From Chloroflexota bacterium (GTDB lineage: Bacteria; Chloroflexota; UBA6077; JACCZL01), in the NCBI GenBank assembly GCA_030447245.1, contig JAUJPG010000014.1, positions 62,110-98,222 of the forward strand: DNA of 36,113 nt, in the 5' to 3' direction. Every line of letters starts with the position of its first letter. The stretch's first letter is position 1. The position numbers and the translations under genes were made by a program. Positions 18,246 to 25,461 of the stretch are shown here, in pieces. The notes under the pieces were generated by a model. It did no database searches, had not been told where the DNA came from, and saw only the letters and a program-made list of their open reading frames with translations.

Positions 18246-18297
18246 GTCACCCCGGGCGCGTCACCTAGTCTGTCATCCCGGGCGCCTCACCCAGTCT
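18246..18297. repeat. Two direct 26-bp repeats on the left flank of the palindrome
   Basis: Units at 18246-18271 and 18272-18297 share GTCAYCCCGGGCGC, then TCACCYAGTCT. Their first bases match the first bases of the palindrome left arm (GTCATCCCG), so the arm looks like the third copy of the series. Confidence 0.7.
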
Positions 18298-18374
18298 GTC
18301 ATCCCGAGCGGAGCGAGGGATCTCATGCTAACGATCCAGCGAGCATGAGATCCCTCGCTCCGCTCGGGATGACA
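18297..18374. repeat. Perfect 33-bp inverted repeat (REP/MITE-like palindrome)
   Basis: The left arm (18297-18329) reads TGTCATCCCGAGCGGAGCGA at its outer end and finishes GATCTCATGCT. The right arm (18342-18374) is its exact reverse complement; the loop is 12 bases. It sits between the convergent manC-type and SDR genes, where it could end transcripts from both sides, although no T-run follows. The core GATCCCTCGCTCCGCTCGGG is itself nearly palindromic. Confidence 0.9.
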
Positions 18375-18474
18375 TGTGAGGGCCCGGGATGACATGTGAG
18401 GGCTCGGGATGACATGTGAGGGCTCGGGATGACACGTGCGGGCTCGGGATGAGACGTGAGGGCTCGCAATGACA
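18365..18474. repeat. Tandem array of a 20-bp unit, about 5.5 copies
   Basis: Units of CGGGATGACATGTGAGGGCT repeat at 18365, 18385, 18405, 18425 and 18445, with a partial copy at 18465. The first three are nearly identical and the last ones drift. The first unit overlaps the end of the palindrome right arm, so the array seems to have grown from it. There are no spacers, so it is not a CRISPR array. Confidence 0.9.
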
Positions 18475-18501
18475 ACCCCTCTTCTTCAGCGTCGGGTTGT
18501 A

Positions 18502-19377
18502 CTAACCCGCCGTCGTAGCACCCCCGAGCACACTCAGCACCTCCCCGGTCACGTAGCTGGAGTCGGCGTTCGAGGCGAAGTAGACGTAGGCCGGAGCGAG
18601 CTCCTCGGGTTGCGCTGGGCGCTTATACGGCGTTTGCTGGCCGAACGTCGCCACTTCCTCGGCCGGCTTGTCGGACGGGTTCAGCGGCGTCCAGACCGGG
18701 CCAGGTGCGACGGCGTTGACCCGGATCCCCTTCTCCACCAGACTCTGGGCCAGCGACTTGGTGAAGGCGTTGATCGCTCCCTTTGTCGCCGAGTAGTCGA
18801 TCAGCTGTTTGCTGCCCTCGAGGCCGGTGATCGAGCTGGTGTTGATGATCGCGCTGCCTTCCTTCAGGTGCGGCAGCGCCGCTTTGCACATGCGGTAGTA
18901 GCCATAGAGGTTCGTCTTGAACGTCCGATCCCACTGCTCTTCGCTGATCTCTTCCAGACTCTGCTGTCCCTGCTGGAAGGCCGCGTTGTTGACCAGGACG
19001 TCGAGCTTCCCCAGCTCGCGAACGGTCCGCTCCACGGCCTCCTTGGCGAACCCCGGGTCGGTCAGGTCGCCAGGAATCAGCAGCGCCTTCCGGCCTTCGG
19101 CCTCCACCGCCTGGCGCGTCTCCTCGGCGTCCGGCTGCTCCACGGGCAGGTAGACGATCGCCACATCGGCGCCTTCGCGCGCGTAGAGGACCGCCACGCT
19201 CCGCCCGATCCCGGAGTCCCCTCCGGTGATCAGCGCGACCTTCCCCTCCAGCTTGCCGGAGCCCCGGTACCGCGGCGCCTCGTACCGCGGCCGCGGCCTG
19301 AGCTGCTGCTCCAACCCCGGCTTCTCCTGGTGCTGCTCGGGAAACGGCAGATTCGGCTCCTGCTGGACCTGCGCCAT
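18502..19377 (-). CDS. Short-chain dehydrogenase/reductase of the YghA/YhdF (general stress) type
   Basis: The 291-residue product has the long N-terminal extension typical of this SDR group, then the NAD(P)-binding TGGDSGIG (residues 51-58), VNNAA (129-133), a serine in INTSS, and the catalytic YSATK (Tyr195, Lys199). Members oxidise or reduce sugars or aldehydes, and many are stress-induced. The ATG at 19377 is chosen because AGGAG lies seven bases upstream and the protein then begins MAQVQQEPNLPFPEQ. An earlier start at 19410 would overlap non-conserved sequence. A small stem CGGGTT/AACCCG overlaps the stop codon. It lies about 200 bp downstream of the hydrolase gene. The substrate cannot be read from sequence. 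Confidence 0.9.
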   Translation of the reverse strand: MAQVQQEPNLPFPEQHQEKPGLEQQLRPRPRYEAPRYRGSGKLEGKVALITGGDSGIGRSVAVLYAREGADVAIVYLPVEQPDAEETRQAVEAEGRKALLIPGDLTDPGFAKEAVERTVRELGKLDVLVNNAAFQQGQQSLEEISEEQWDRTFKTNLYGYYRMCKAALPHLKEGSAIINTSSITGLEGSKQLIDYSATKGAINAFTKSLAQSLVEKGIRVNAVAPGPVWTPLNPSDKPAEEVATFGQQTPYKRPAQPEELAPAYVYFASNADSSYVTGEVLSVLGGATTAG

Positions 19378-19584
19378 AGTACTGCTCCTCGTCCTGGATT
19401 CGTCGCTCAAAGGCCAAGCAAGTGCCGTGCCGAGGACGCGCGACCGGGCCTCACCACCGCCTGTCGTTCGAGCGGTCGCTACTCGACACTCGAAGGCCTG
19501 GCGTGCACAGTGACCTTGCGCGTCGTCCGGCTCTCGTCCTTCAGCCGGTCGGCATCCAGGCGCTCCGCGACGACGTCGACGACC

Positions 19585-20751
19585 TCACAGGTCCTGCTGT
19601 TCGAGAAACTGAACGAGCAGCGCACTCACCGCGGCCGGCTGCTCTTGCTGCACCCAGTGTCCAGCCCCCTCCACCAGATGCACGCCCCGCATCTGGGTGC
19701 ACGCCGCCTTCTGCATGCTCTCGAAACGCCCGGCGCGCTGGTACACCCCCCAGTCGCTCGCGCCCGCGATGAAGCAGGACGGCACGTCGATCGTGCGACC
19801 GGCGAAGAGCCGAAGCTCGGCCGAGTAGGTGGGGTCCGTGCCGACCCGGTACGACTGCAGCCCGCCCTGGAACCCGTTCCTGCTGTACTCGGCGCTGTAC
19901 ACCCGCAGCTCCTCGTCCGGGAGCCACGCGCACGCCGCGATCTCCGACGCCGACGGCATCTCCGGCGCGACCGTCTCCGCCATGTTCTCGTCCAGCTGCA
20001 TCACGTAGTAGCGCGGCAGCTTCGCCAGCTCCTCGGCGCTCCAGGACGCCAGCGGAAACGGCGTGTTCTCTGTCCAATCCGCGCTCTTGACGTGGTAGTA
20101 GGCGCGGAGGAAATCGTGAACGCCCTGCCGACAGCGCCACATGTCGTCGTTCGCTTCGCGCGTCGAGTAGTACCAGTGGTAGTGCTTGCGCGGCGGGCGC
20201 AAGGCTGCCAGCTCCGCGTGAACGTCGGGGCCGGCCGCGGGGCCGCCCTTCGCGCTGTCGCCAGCCGTGTCGAGCGGCAGCGCCGGCGCGCCCTCGAACG
20301 GCGCGCTCATCAGCGTCACCGAGCGGAACACGTCCGGCCGCGCGAGCGCGCACCAGGCCGCCACGGCCGAGCCGTAGTCGTGCCCCACGACGGCCGCCAC
20401 CGAGCGGTGCCCGAGCGCGAAGACGAGCCCCAGGGCGTCCGTGACGTGATTGAGCAAGCCAAACGGCCGCAAGTCGTCGTCGAACGCCACGTCAGCGCCG
20501 TCGCTTCGCCCGTAGCCTCGCTGGTCCGGGGCGACGACGTGAAACCCCGCCTCAGCGAGCGGCAGCATCACCTTCCTCCAGCTATACGCCAGCTCCGGAA
20601 ACCCGTGCAGCAGCAAGACGCACGGCCGACCTTCGCCCTCGAACCCGGCCTCCAGCAGGTGCATCGTGATCCCATTGTTGTTGTTCACGAAGCGAGACCG
20701 TATTCCAACCGGGAGGGTGGTCTCGCCGTACGCTACGTCGCGGTTGTTCAT
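19585..20751 (-). CDS. Alpha/beta hydrolase, epoxide-hydrolase-like
   Basis: The fold landmarks are HGFPELAYSWRK (oxyanion region, residues 49-60), the nucleophile elbow GHDYGS (Asp125) and the C-terminal GAGHWVQQ (His365). An aspartate nucleophile in this position points to epoxide hydrolase or haloalkane dehalogenase chemistry, not an ordinary esterase. A large cap domain rich in Tyr and Trp lies between (~140-300); two cap tyrosines would be expected to activate an epoxide. Length is 388 residues, somewhat long for the family. I chose the ATG at 20751; the frame stays open far upstream, over the msrQ region, but that part is not protein-like. It starts 26 bp after the msrQ stop, so it is probably the third gene of that operon. 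No signal peptide is seen. Confidence 0.85.
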   Translation of the reverse strand: MNNRDVAYGETTLPVGIRSRFVNNNNGITMHLLEAGFEGEGRPCVLLLHGFPELAYSWRKVMLPLAEAGFHVVAPDQRGYGRSDGADVAFDDDLRPFGLLNHVTDALGLVFALGHRSVAAVVGHDYGSAVAAWCALARPDVFRSVTLMSAPFEGAPALPLDTAGDSAKGGPAAGPDVHAELAALRPPRKHYHWYYSTREANDDMWRCRQGVHDFLRAYYHVKSADWTENTPFPLASWSAEELAKLPRYYVMQLDENMAETVAPEMPSASEIAACAWLPDEELRVYSAEYSRNGFQGGLQSYRVGTDPTYSAELRLFAGRTIDVPSCFIAGASDWGVYQRAGRFESMQKAACTQMRGVHLVEGAGHWVQQEQPAAVSALLVQFLEQQDL

Positions 20752-20777
20752 CTGTCCTGTCCCTCCCGCCTCGCCCC

Positions 20778-21485
20778 TCACCTGGACGTTGCTGGTCCGC
20801 TCGCCCCCGGCCGGCGCTCCTCCCGCCTCGCCGAACGTTGCCGCGCCCACACCGCGACGCGCACCAGCAGCAGCGCCCCCAGCACGGACGCGTAGATGAG
20901 CGGCTGGCTTACGTCTATCTTCACGCGCCAGATGAAGTGCACCACGGCCAGCACGGCGGCCAGGTACGCCAGCTGGTGCAGCCGATTCCAGCGGCGGTAG
21001 CCGAGTCGCCGAATCGAGGCGGCCGTCGAGGTGAAAGCCAGCGGCACCAGGAGTACAAAGGCCAGGAAACCGACGGTGATGAACGGCCGTCTGGTGACGT
21101 CTTCGACGATGACTCCCCAATCGAGTCCCTGGTCTGGCACGAGGTAGGTAAAGACATGGAGCGAGGCATAGAAGAAGGCGAACAGCCCTAGCTCGCGGCG
21201 GACCCGGGTCGGCCAGGTCCAGCCCAGCAGCCGTCTGGCCGGCGTGCAGGCCAGGCTCGCGACGAGCAAGATGAGCGCCGTCAGCCCGAGCTCGTTCTCC
21301 ACCTGGGCGATCGGGTTGGCGCCAAGCTCGTCCCGGCTCGCGCGGAGCGCAATCGAGGCCAGCGGCGCCAGTGCGCCGATGAAGACCCCCGGCTTCAACC
21401 AGGGCAGCGGAGCAGCCTGCCGAGGCGCCGGCCGCCGCGCCGGCGCTCGTGGCCGAGCGGGCACTGCATCGTCGAACGCCGTCAT
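20778..21485 (-). CDS. msrQ: Heme-binding membrane subunit of the periplasmic methionine sulfoxide reductase
   Basis: MsrQ is a b-type cytochrome that passes electrons from the quinone pool to MsrP. The 235-residue product has six hydrophobic helices. Histidines in FFYASLHVFTYL and in HQLAYLAAVLAVVHFIW are the expected heme ligands, and GYRRWNRLHQL is the usual loop motif. The N-terminus is a longer-than-usual Ala/Pro/Arg tail. The gene starts 29 bp after the msrP stop on the same strand, giving the standard msrP-msrQ order, and is followed by the hydrolase gene. The Shine-Dalgarno site is weak (GAGAG), which fits translation coupled to msrP. The pairing makes the assignment firm. Confidence 0.88.
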   Translation of the reverse strand: MTAFDDAVPARPRAPARRPAPRQAAPLPWLKPGVFIGALAPLASIALRASRDELGANPIAQVENELGLTALILLVASLACTPARRLLGWTWPTRVRRELGLFAFFYASLHVFTYLVPDQGLDWGVIVEDVTRRPFITVGFLAFVLLVPLAFTSTAASIRRLGYRRWNRLHQLAYLAAVLAVVHFIWRVKIDVSQPLIYASVLGALLLVRVAVWARQRSARREERRPGASGPATSR

Positions 21486-21514
21486 CGCTCAGCTCTCTAC
21501 TCGTGCGTTCGTGC

Positions 21515-22489
21515 CTAGAAGTTCTGGCGCAGGTCCAGCCCAGCGTAGAGGCTCTCGACCTCCTCCGCGTAGCCGTTGAAGGGCAGCGTCGGGCGTCGAC
21601 CCAGCTCCCCGATGCGGCGCTCGGTCGCCTGGCTCCAGCGGGGATGGTTCACCGAGGGGTTCACGTTCGCGTAAAAGCCGTACTCCCTCGGGGCCGCCAG
21701 TGCCCAGGTGGTCTTCGGCTGCGTCTCGGTGAAGCGGATCGTCACGATCGACTTGACACCCTTGAAGCCGTACTTCCACGGCACGACCAGCCGCAGCGGC
21801 GCTCCATTCTGGTTCGGCAGCACAGTGCCGTACAGGCCAACCGCCAGCAGCGTCAGCGGATGCATCGCCTCGTCCATCCGGAGCCCCTCGACGTACGGCC
21901 ACTCCAGCGCCGACGAACGCTGCCCCGGCATCTGCTTCGGGTCGAGGAGTGTGACGAGCTCGACGAACTTCGCGTTGCCCGTTGGTTCCAATCGCTTGAT
22001 CAGCTCGGCCAGCGGGAACCCCAGCCAGGGGATGACCATCGACCAGGCTTCGACGCAGCGCATCCGATACACCCGCTCCTCGGGCGTGAACCACTGCAAC
22101 AGCGTGTCGACGTCGATGACCCGCGGCTGAGCGACCTCGCCTTCGACGCTGACCGTCCACGGCCGCGTCTGCAACGTATGCGCCTTCTTGGCCGGATCGC
22201 CCTTGTCGAGCCCGAACTCGTAGAAGTTGTTGTACGTCGTCACCGACTGGTACGAGGTGGGCGGCTCGTCGGTGTCATACGGTCCGCGAGCCGTCGGGAC
22301 GGCAGCGTGAACCAGCGGCTGCTCCTCGGGCGCATCGCGCGGAGCCGCGCCAACCAGCGACAGCAGCCCGCTCCCGACCACCACCGCGGTGCCCGCGGTC
22401 AGAACCCCGTTCTTGAGGAGCTCCCGCCGCCGGTAGAGCGGCTCAGGCGTAATCTCGCTACTGGGCGGCTCAGAAGGCAGCTTTCTCAC
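21515..22489 (-). CDS. msrP: Protein-methionine-sulfoxide reductase catalytic subunit (molybdoenzyme, TAT-exported)
   Basis: MsrP (YedY) repairs oxidised methionines in exported proteins using a molybdopterin cofactor. A twin-arginine motif [10 protein letters not shown] lies at residues 19-28, ahead of a hydrophobic stretch. The molybdenum-coordinating cysteine is Cys145 in [40 protein letters not shown] and the [10 protein letters not shown] tail are characteristic of the family. The start is GTG 22489 after a G-rich leader (GGGAGG 14 bases upstream); an earlier start at 22561 would put odd residues before the signal. Length is 324 residues. It heads the msrP-msrQ-hydrolase operon. Confidence 0.93.
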   Translation of the reverse strand: MRKLPSEPPSSEITPEPLYRRRELLKNGVLTAGTAVVVGSGLLSLVGAAPRDAPEEQPLVHAAVPTARGPYDTDEPPTSYQSVTTYNNFYEFGLDKGDPAKKAHTLQTRPWTVSVEGEVAQPRVIDVDTLLQWFTPEERVYRMRCVEAWSMVIPWLGFPLAELIKRLEPTGNAKFVELVTLLDPKQMPGQRSSALEWPYVEGLRMDEAMHPLTLLAVGLYGTVLPNQNGAPLRLVVPWKYGFKGVKSIVTIRFTETQPKTTWALAAPREYGFYANVNPSVNHPRWSQATERRIGELGRRPTLPFNGYAEEVESLYAGLDLRQNF

Positions 22490-22687
22490 GGCACAACCCC
22501 GTCCCTCCCCGAGTATAGCCCCCCAGAGCGCAACCCCAGCGCGCTTTCCCGGTCCCCGCATGCACTCCCGCGCAACCCCGTCATTCCCCGAAGCACGCGT
22601 CGGTCAGCCCCGGCGGTATTCGGACTCGAGCTCCTCGAGCAAGAGTCGCTCGCGCCATCCTATCCATCTGCCCGAGCTCCGGGTCGG
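22490..22687. other. Short intergenic region upstream of msrP
   Basis: About 200 bp separate the msrP start from the stop of the CopG-like antitoxin gene on the same strand. It should carry the msrP operon promoter, but no convincing boxes or operator were seen. Confidence 0.3.
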
Positions 22688-23017
22688 TCATTGATCCCCG
22701 GGCGAGCTTCGCCTATGACGTGGGGGAGGTCTGCTGCCCTGCAGTCGCTCGAGCAGCCACATCCGTATGAGCGTGCTGGGCCCAATCCCGCGCTGACTGA
22801 CCTCAGAGCGGACTCGACTGAGCGTCTCTGGATCGAGTCGGATGTGGATGCCCTCAGACAGGTTCTTCGCGAAGCGGACCTTGACCGTCAGCTTCCACTC
22901 ATCCCAGTAGTCAGCAAAATCATGGCTGTCCCAAAACTGGGCCTCTTCTGCTCGGCTGGCAAAGTGGGGGATCGGTTCCTTGGACTTCCTCTCCGATTCC
23001 TTTTCTTCAGCTGTCAT
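22688..23017 (-). CDS. CopG-type antitoxin of a BrnTA-like module
   Basis: The 109-residue product starts MTAEEKESERKSKEPIPHFA and carries RAEEAQFWDSHDFADYW, the N-terminal signature of CopG-type antitoxins. The ribbon-helix-helix follows: a strand (KVRFAKNLSEGIHIRL) and helices ending in GPSTLIRMWLLERL. It should dimerise, bind its own promoter and neutralise the toxin encoded just upstream. The ATG at 23017 overlaps the toxin stop (ATGA) and has GGGAGGTGAG nine bases before it. Toxin-first order with overlap is the usual BrnT-BrnA arrangement. Base composition is less GC-rich than in the neighbours, consistent with horizontal gain. Confidence 0.82.
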   Translation of the reverse strand: MTAEEKESERKSKEPIPHFASRAEEAQFWDSHDFADYWDEWKLTVKVRFAKNLSEGIHIRLDPETLSRVRSEVSQRGIGPSTLIRMWLLERLQGSRPPPRHRRSSPGDQ

Positions 23018-23290
23018 GGGCTCTCACCTCCCTTCTCCTTTCGATAGATGCGGCGTTCTCGACGGCTGGCTGATCGCGCAGTTGCAGGGTAGTAGACGTC
23101 GTCGCCTGCAGGGTCAAGCACCACCAATACCAGCCTGCCTGCCTCAGTCACCCCAATCCACATGATCCGCCCCGCGCCCGGGAGGTGGGCGCCAGGCACC
23201 GTACTCGGCATCGGACAGCTCGCCCCGATAGGCTCGTCGTTCCCTTCCGCTACCGTAGCACGAGCGAGGCCGGACCCTTGCTTACCCCGG
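23014..23290 (-). CDS. BrnT-like toxin, frame broken
   Basis: The C-terminal half reads GRIMWIGVTEAGRLVLVVLD, then YYPATARSASRRERRIY, matching the last strands and helix of BrnT-type RNase toxins. Just upstream the fitting text (YRGELSDAEYGAWRPPPGRG) lies in another frame, so one base near 23165 is out of place. No clear N-terminus or ribosome site was found before ~23290, so the gene is frameshifted or 5'-degraded. Its stop overlaps the antitoxin start. BrnT cleaves mRNA and is held in check by the partner antitoxin. If the toxin is truly broken, the antitoxin may persist as a solitary repressor. Confidence 0.5.
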
Positions 23291-23385
23291 ATTCTAGACC
23301 TATGTTTCCGTCTCGAGATTCTGCCTCGGTCCGAAGAAAGTACTACCATTTAGGCATAAGTAGTACCCATCGCGAGAGGGCTGCC

Positions 23386-23650
23386 ATGAAGGAGCATGTG
23401 ACGGTAGTCACCAGGAAGGGACAGATCACCGTCCCGATCGAGATTCGCAGAGCGCTGGTCTCAAGCAAGGCGACAGAGTCGCCGTGGTGCTGGATGCGGA
23501 CAACCAGGCACGCCTGGCCCGTACGGATACGTACGTGGAACGGACTGCAGGAGTGGTCAAGAGCCGGCACCCACCTGTGACAGCTGAGCGACTGCGCGAG
23601 GCAGCGAAGAAGCGATCGCGGAGGGAGCGACCGGGCGCATGGCAGGTTAG
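23386..23650 (+). CDS. AbrB/VapB-type antitoxin, two frame changes
   Basis: The swapped-hairpin DNA-binding domain reads VVTRKGQITVPIEIRRAL at the N-terminus. In the next frame it continues GLKQGDRVAVVLD if one G is added at 23459. The C-terminal tail LREAAEEAIAEGATGRMAG ends at TAG 23648-23650 after a further one-base change near 23600. Such antitoxins bind and neutralise PIN-domain toxins through the tail and repress their own promoter. The ATG at 23386 follows a lower-GC intergenic stretch that should hold the promoter, divergent from the BrnT-like gene. The toxin ATG follows its stop codon directly. Confidence 0.72.
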
Positions 23651-24057
23651 ATGGCGCATCCGTTTCTTGATACAAACATCCTTCTGCGCCATCTTGTTCA
23701 GGACGTTCCAGGCCAGTCGCCTCGCGCCACCGCCTACATCGCACGCATAGAGCGGGGTGACGTTCAAGTCCGCATCTCCGAGATCGTAATTTTTGAGACC
23801 GTCTTCCTTCTTGAGCGCCGCTACCGTGAACCAAAGGAGTCCGTAAGCGGGCTCGTTCTTGGCTTCCTCGAACTACCCGGTGTTGTGCTTCCTGCTAAAC
23901 GTCGGTTTCGCAGGATCTTCGACCTCTACGTCAACGCAAAGCTGCTTTTGCCGACGCCTATCATGTTGTGCTCATGGAACAGCTAAAACTCGACGAGATA
24001 GTGAGTTTCGATACCGATTTCGACAAAGTGCCAGGCATCAAGCGAGTGGAACCATAG
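23651..24057 (+). CDS. PIN-domain toxin (VapC-like RNase), one frame change
   Basis: The start FLDTNILLRHL supplies the first catalytic aspartate (Asp7), ISEIVIFETVFLLERRY the acidic residue near 44-49. In a second frame FADAYHVVLMEQL and SFDTDFDKVPG supply the last aspartates. The frame change lies near 23935-23945. PIN toxins are Mg-dependent RNases that cut tRNA or rRNA. ATG 23651 directly follows the antitoxin stop. Total length of about 134 residues is normal. Codon use is less GC-biased than in the neighbouring genes, suggesting recent acquisition. Confidence 0.75.
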
Positions 24058-24164
24058 GAGATCGACCGGCTACTCAAGTGCGTACTAGGCGACTCTGGGT
24101 CCGAGGCCGCATCGCCGATGGCCATGTTCGCTGGCCCACCGCTCTACCGCGAGTCGGTTGCGCC

Positions 24165-24491
24165 ATGACCCAGACGCGCGCCTGGCTCGCCTAAGAGCAG
24201 GCGGCCGCCCGCCGGCTCGCCCGACAGCTCGCCCAGCTGCGCCTGGCGCGCAGCCTCCCCCAGCCCGTTATTGTGGACCGGGTGTAGCGCTACGATTGCC
24301 TCCTCGGCCGCCAGCTCGCCGAGACCATTGCCCACCTCCGACAGCGCCAGCAGGCGCGCCACTCCCCCGCGCCTCTCGCCGACGTGCCCGCGACGCCTCC
24401 GGTGCCGCATCCAACAGGCGAATCTGACGGAACGAACCCATCGAGCAGCCCGCCGCCTCCAAGTCAGGCCGGTGCGGGCAGCCGCGGTTGA
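24165..24491 (+). pseudogene. Small helical ORF interrupted by two in-frame stops
   Basis: One frame of 108 codons (ATG 24165, TGA 24489-24491) stays protein-like across an in-frame TAA (24192) and TAG (24285). It carries ARRLARQLAQLRLARSLPQP, then RYDCLLGRQLAETIAHLRQR, and a proline/serine-rich tail. The second helix resembles small proteins of unknown function with RYEAHLSRQL-type motifs that occur in many GC-rich bacteria. At both stops a glutamine (CAA, CAG) would fit the context, so single C-to-T changes are plausible. It lies between the PIN toxin and an IS630 remnant, in a region under little selection. Confidence 0.45.
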
Positions 24492-24640
24492 TCGTTCCGA
24501 TCCCGAAAATTCATCACCTCGGCCCCCGGATTCGCCGTCTCGATGGCGCGGGGAGCTATTCGGATACCGAGCTCGAAGCGTCCCGTCATAATCCGGTGGC
24601 TCGCTCCCGCGCCTGACAGTGTCTGCACCGCCGCGCGTCC

Positions 24641-24811
24641 AACGCCGACCCGCTGACCACCGAAGTCGCCGCCTGGGATGCGGCCCGGAATGCCCGCCAG
24701 ACCGCCACCGACTGGCGCTTCACCGCCGCCGATGCGAGAATCACGCGCATGCGCCTCGGGCTGTCACCAGGAGTCTGGTGGTGGATCATGGCTGAGCGCG
24801 AACGTTCCTAG
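24641..24811 (+). mobile_element. 3' remnant of an IS630-family transposase
   Basis: The frame contains EVAAWDAARNARQTATDWRF followed by TAADARIT, the end of IS630-family transposases, where EVxxWxxxRN and DWxFTTxDARIKL are typical. Nothing of the catalytic DDE core or of an N-terminus precedes it, and the final Leu/Tyr-Pro tail is replaced. No terminal repeats or target duplication could be recognised. Confidence 0.6.
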
Positions 24812-24813
24812 CA

Positions 24814-25290
24814 GTGGGTAGCGTGTACACCGAGCGGTTGGTCTGGTCGCGCGTCTGGTGGTTCGTGATCTTCAGCCCGCTCATCCTGGTCCTGTTCTTC
24901 GTCGCTTCAGCCGCGTCGCGGGGGCGGGAGTCGGGCGTCGCCGAGGCCGGCGTCCTTGCGCTGCTCTTCCTCGCACTCGCCTACGCCTTCCGCGCGCTGG
25001 AGATCACGATCGACGATCATCAGCTCACGATCGGCTTCCCCGTCTACCACGATCGCGTCCCGCTCGACCAGATCATCGCCTGCCGGCGAATCAGGTATCG
25101 CTGGTGGGAGTTCGGCGGGTACGGCATTCGCTGGGGCCGGCGCGGCAAGATGTTCAACGTCGGCGGCGATGGCGGCCGCGCCGTCGAACTCACGCGCCGC
25201 GGCCGCGGCGCCCTGCTGTTCTCGTCGCGCAACCCCGAGGCGGTCTGCGCCGCCATTCACGCCCGCCGCCCCGACGTTGCGCCGGAGTGA
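24814..25290 (+). CDS. Membrane protein with two N-terminal spans and a soluble C-terminal domain, unknown
   Basis: The 158-residue product has hydrophobic helices at about residues 15-33 (WWFVIFSPLILVLFFVAS) and 43-62, then a beta-rich cytoplasmic part with LEITIDDHQLTIGFPVYHDR and WWEFGGYGIRWGRRGKMFNV. The order of two spans followed by strands resembles bacterial PH-like membrane proteins, in which a short sheet follows the anchor. I do not assign a family. The start may be GTG 24814 or GTG 24823; no strong ribosome site is present. The composition is typical of the host genome, so it probably is not part of the mobile region to its left. Confidence 0.7.
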   Translation: MGSVYTERLVWSRVWWFVIFSPLILVLFFVASAASRGRESGVAEAGVLALLFLALAYAFRALEITIDDHQLTIGFPVYHDRVPLDQIIACRRIRYRWWEFGGYGIRWGRRGKMFNVGGDGGRAVELTRRGRGALLFSSRNPEAVCAAIHARRPDVAPE

Positions 25291-25461
25291 GGGCCCAGCA
25301 CTGAGGACCGCCGGACGCCGGACACCACACCAGGGACGGCCTTCCGCCACCCACCCTGGGCGCGCAATGAGCGGTGCCCCCGACCTGATGAATCCCACCC
25401 CTTCGGTGTACCTTCCGCGTGAAGCCCGCTCTTCCCGTGGCGCTCACCGTTCGGCCGCCGG

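Noticed and set aside
18365..18474. CRISPR array
   Set aside because: The 20-bp units follow each other directly without unique spacers, and no cas gene is nearby.
18469..20895. A very long plus-strand open frame (808 codons) opposite the SDR and hydrolase genes
   Set aside because: It is the antisense shadow of two clear minus-strand genes in GC-rich DNA; its composition is Arg/His/Leu-rich with no domain, and the minus-strand products have full catalytic motifs.
24165..24491. Stop-codon reassignment
   Set aside because: TAA and TAG inside one frame are isolated; TAG and TGA end many clear genes at the expected places, so a standard code applies.
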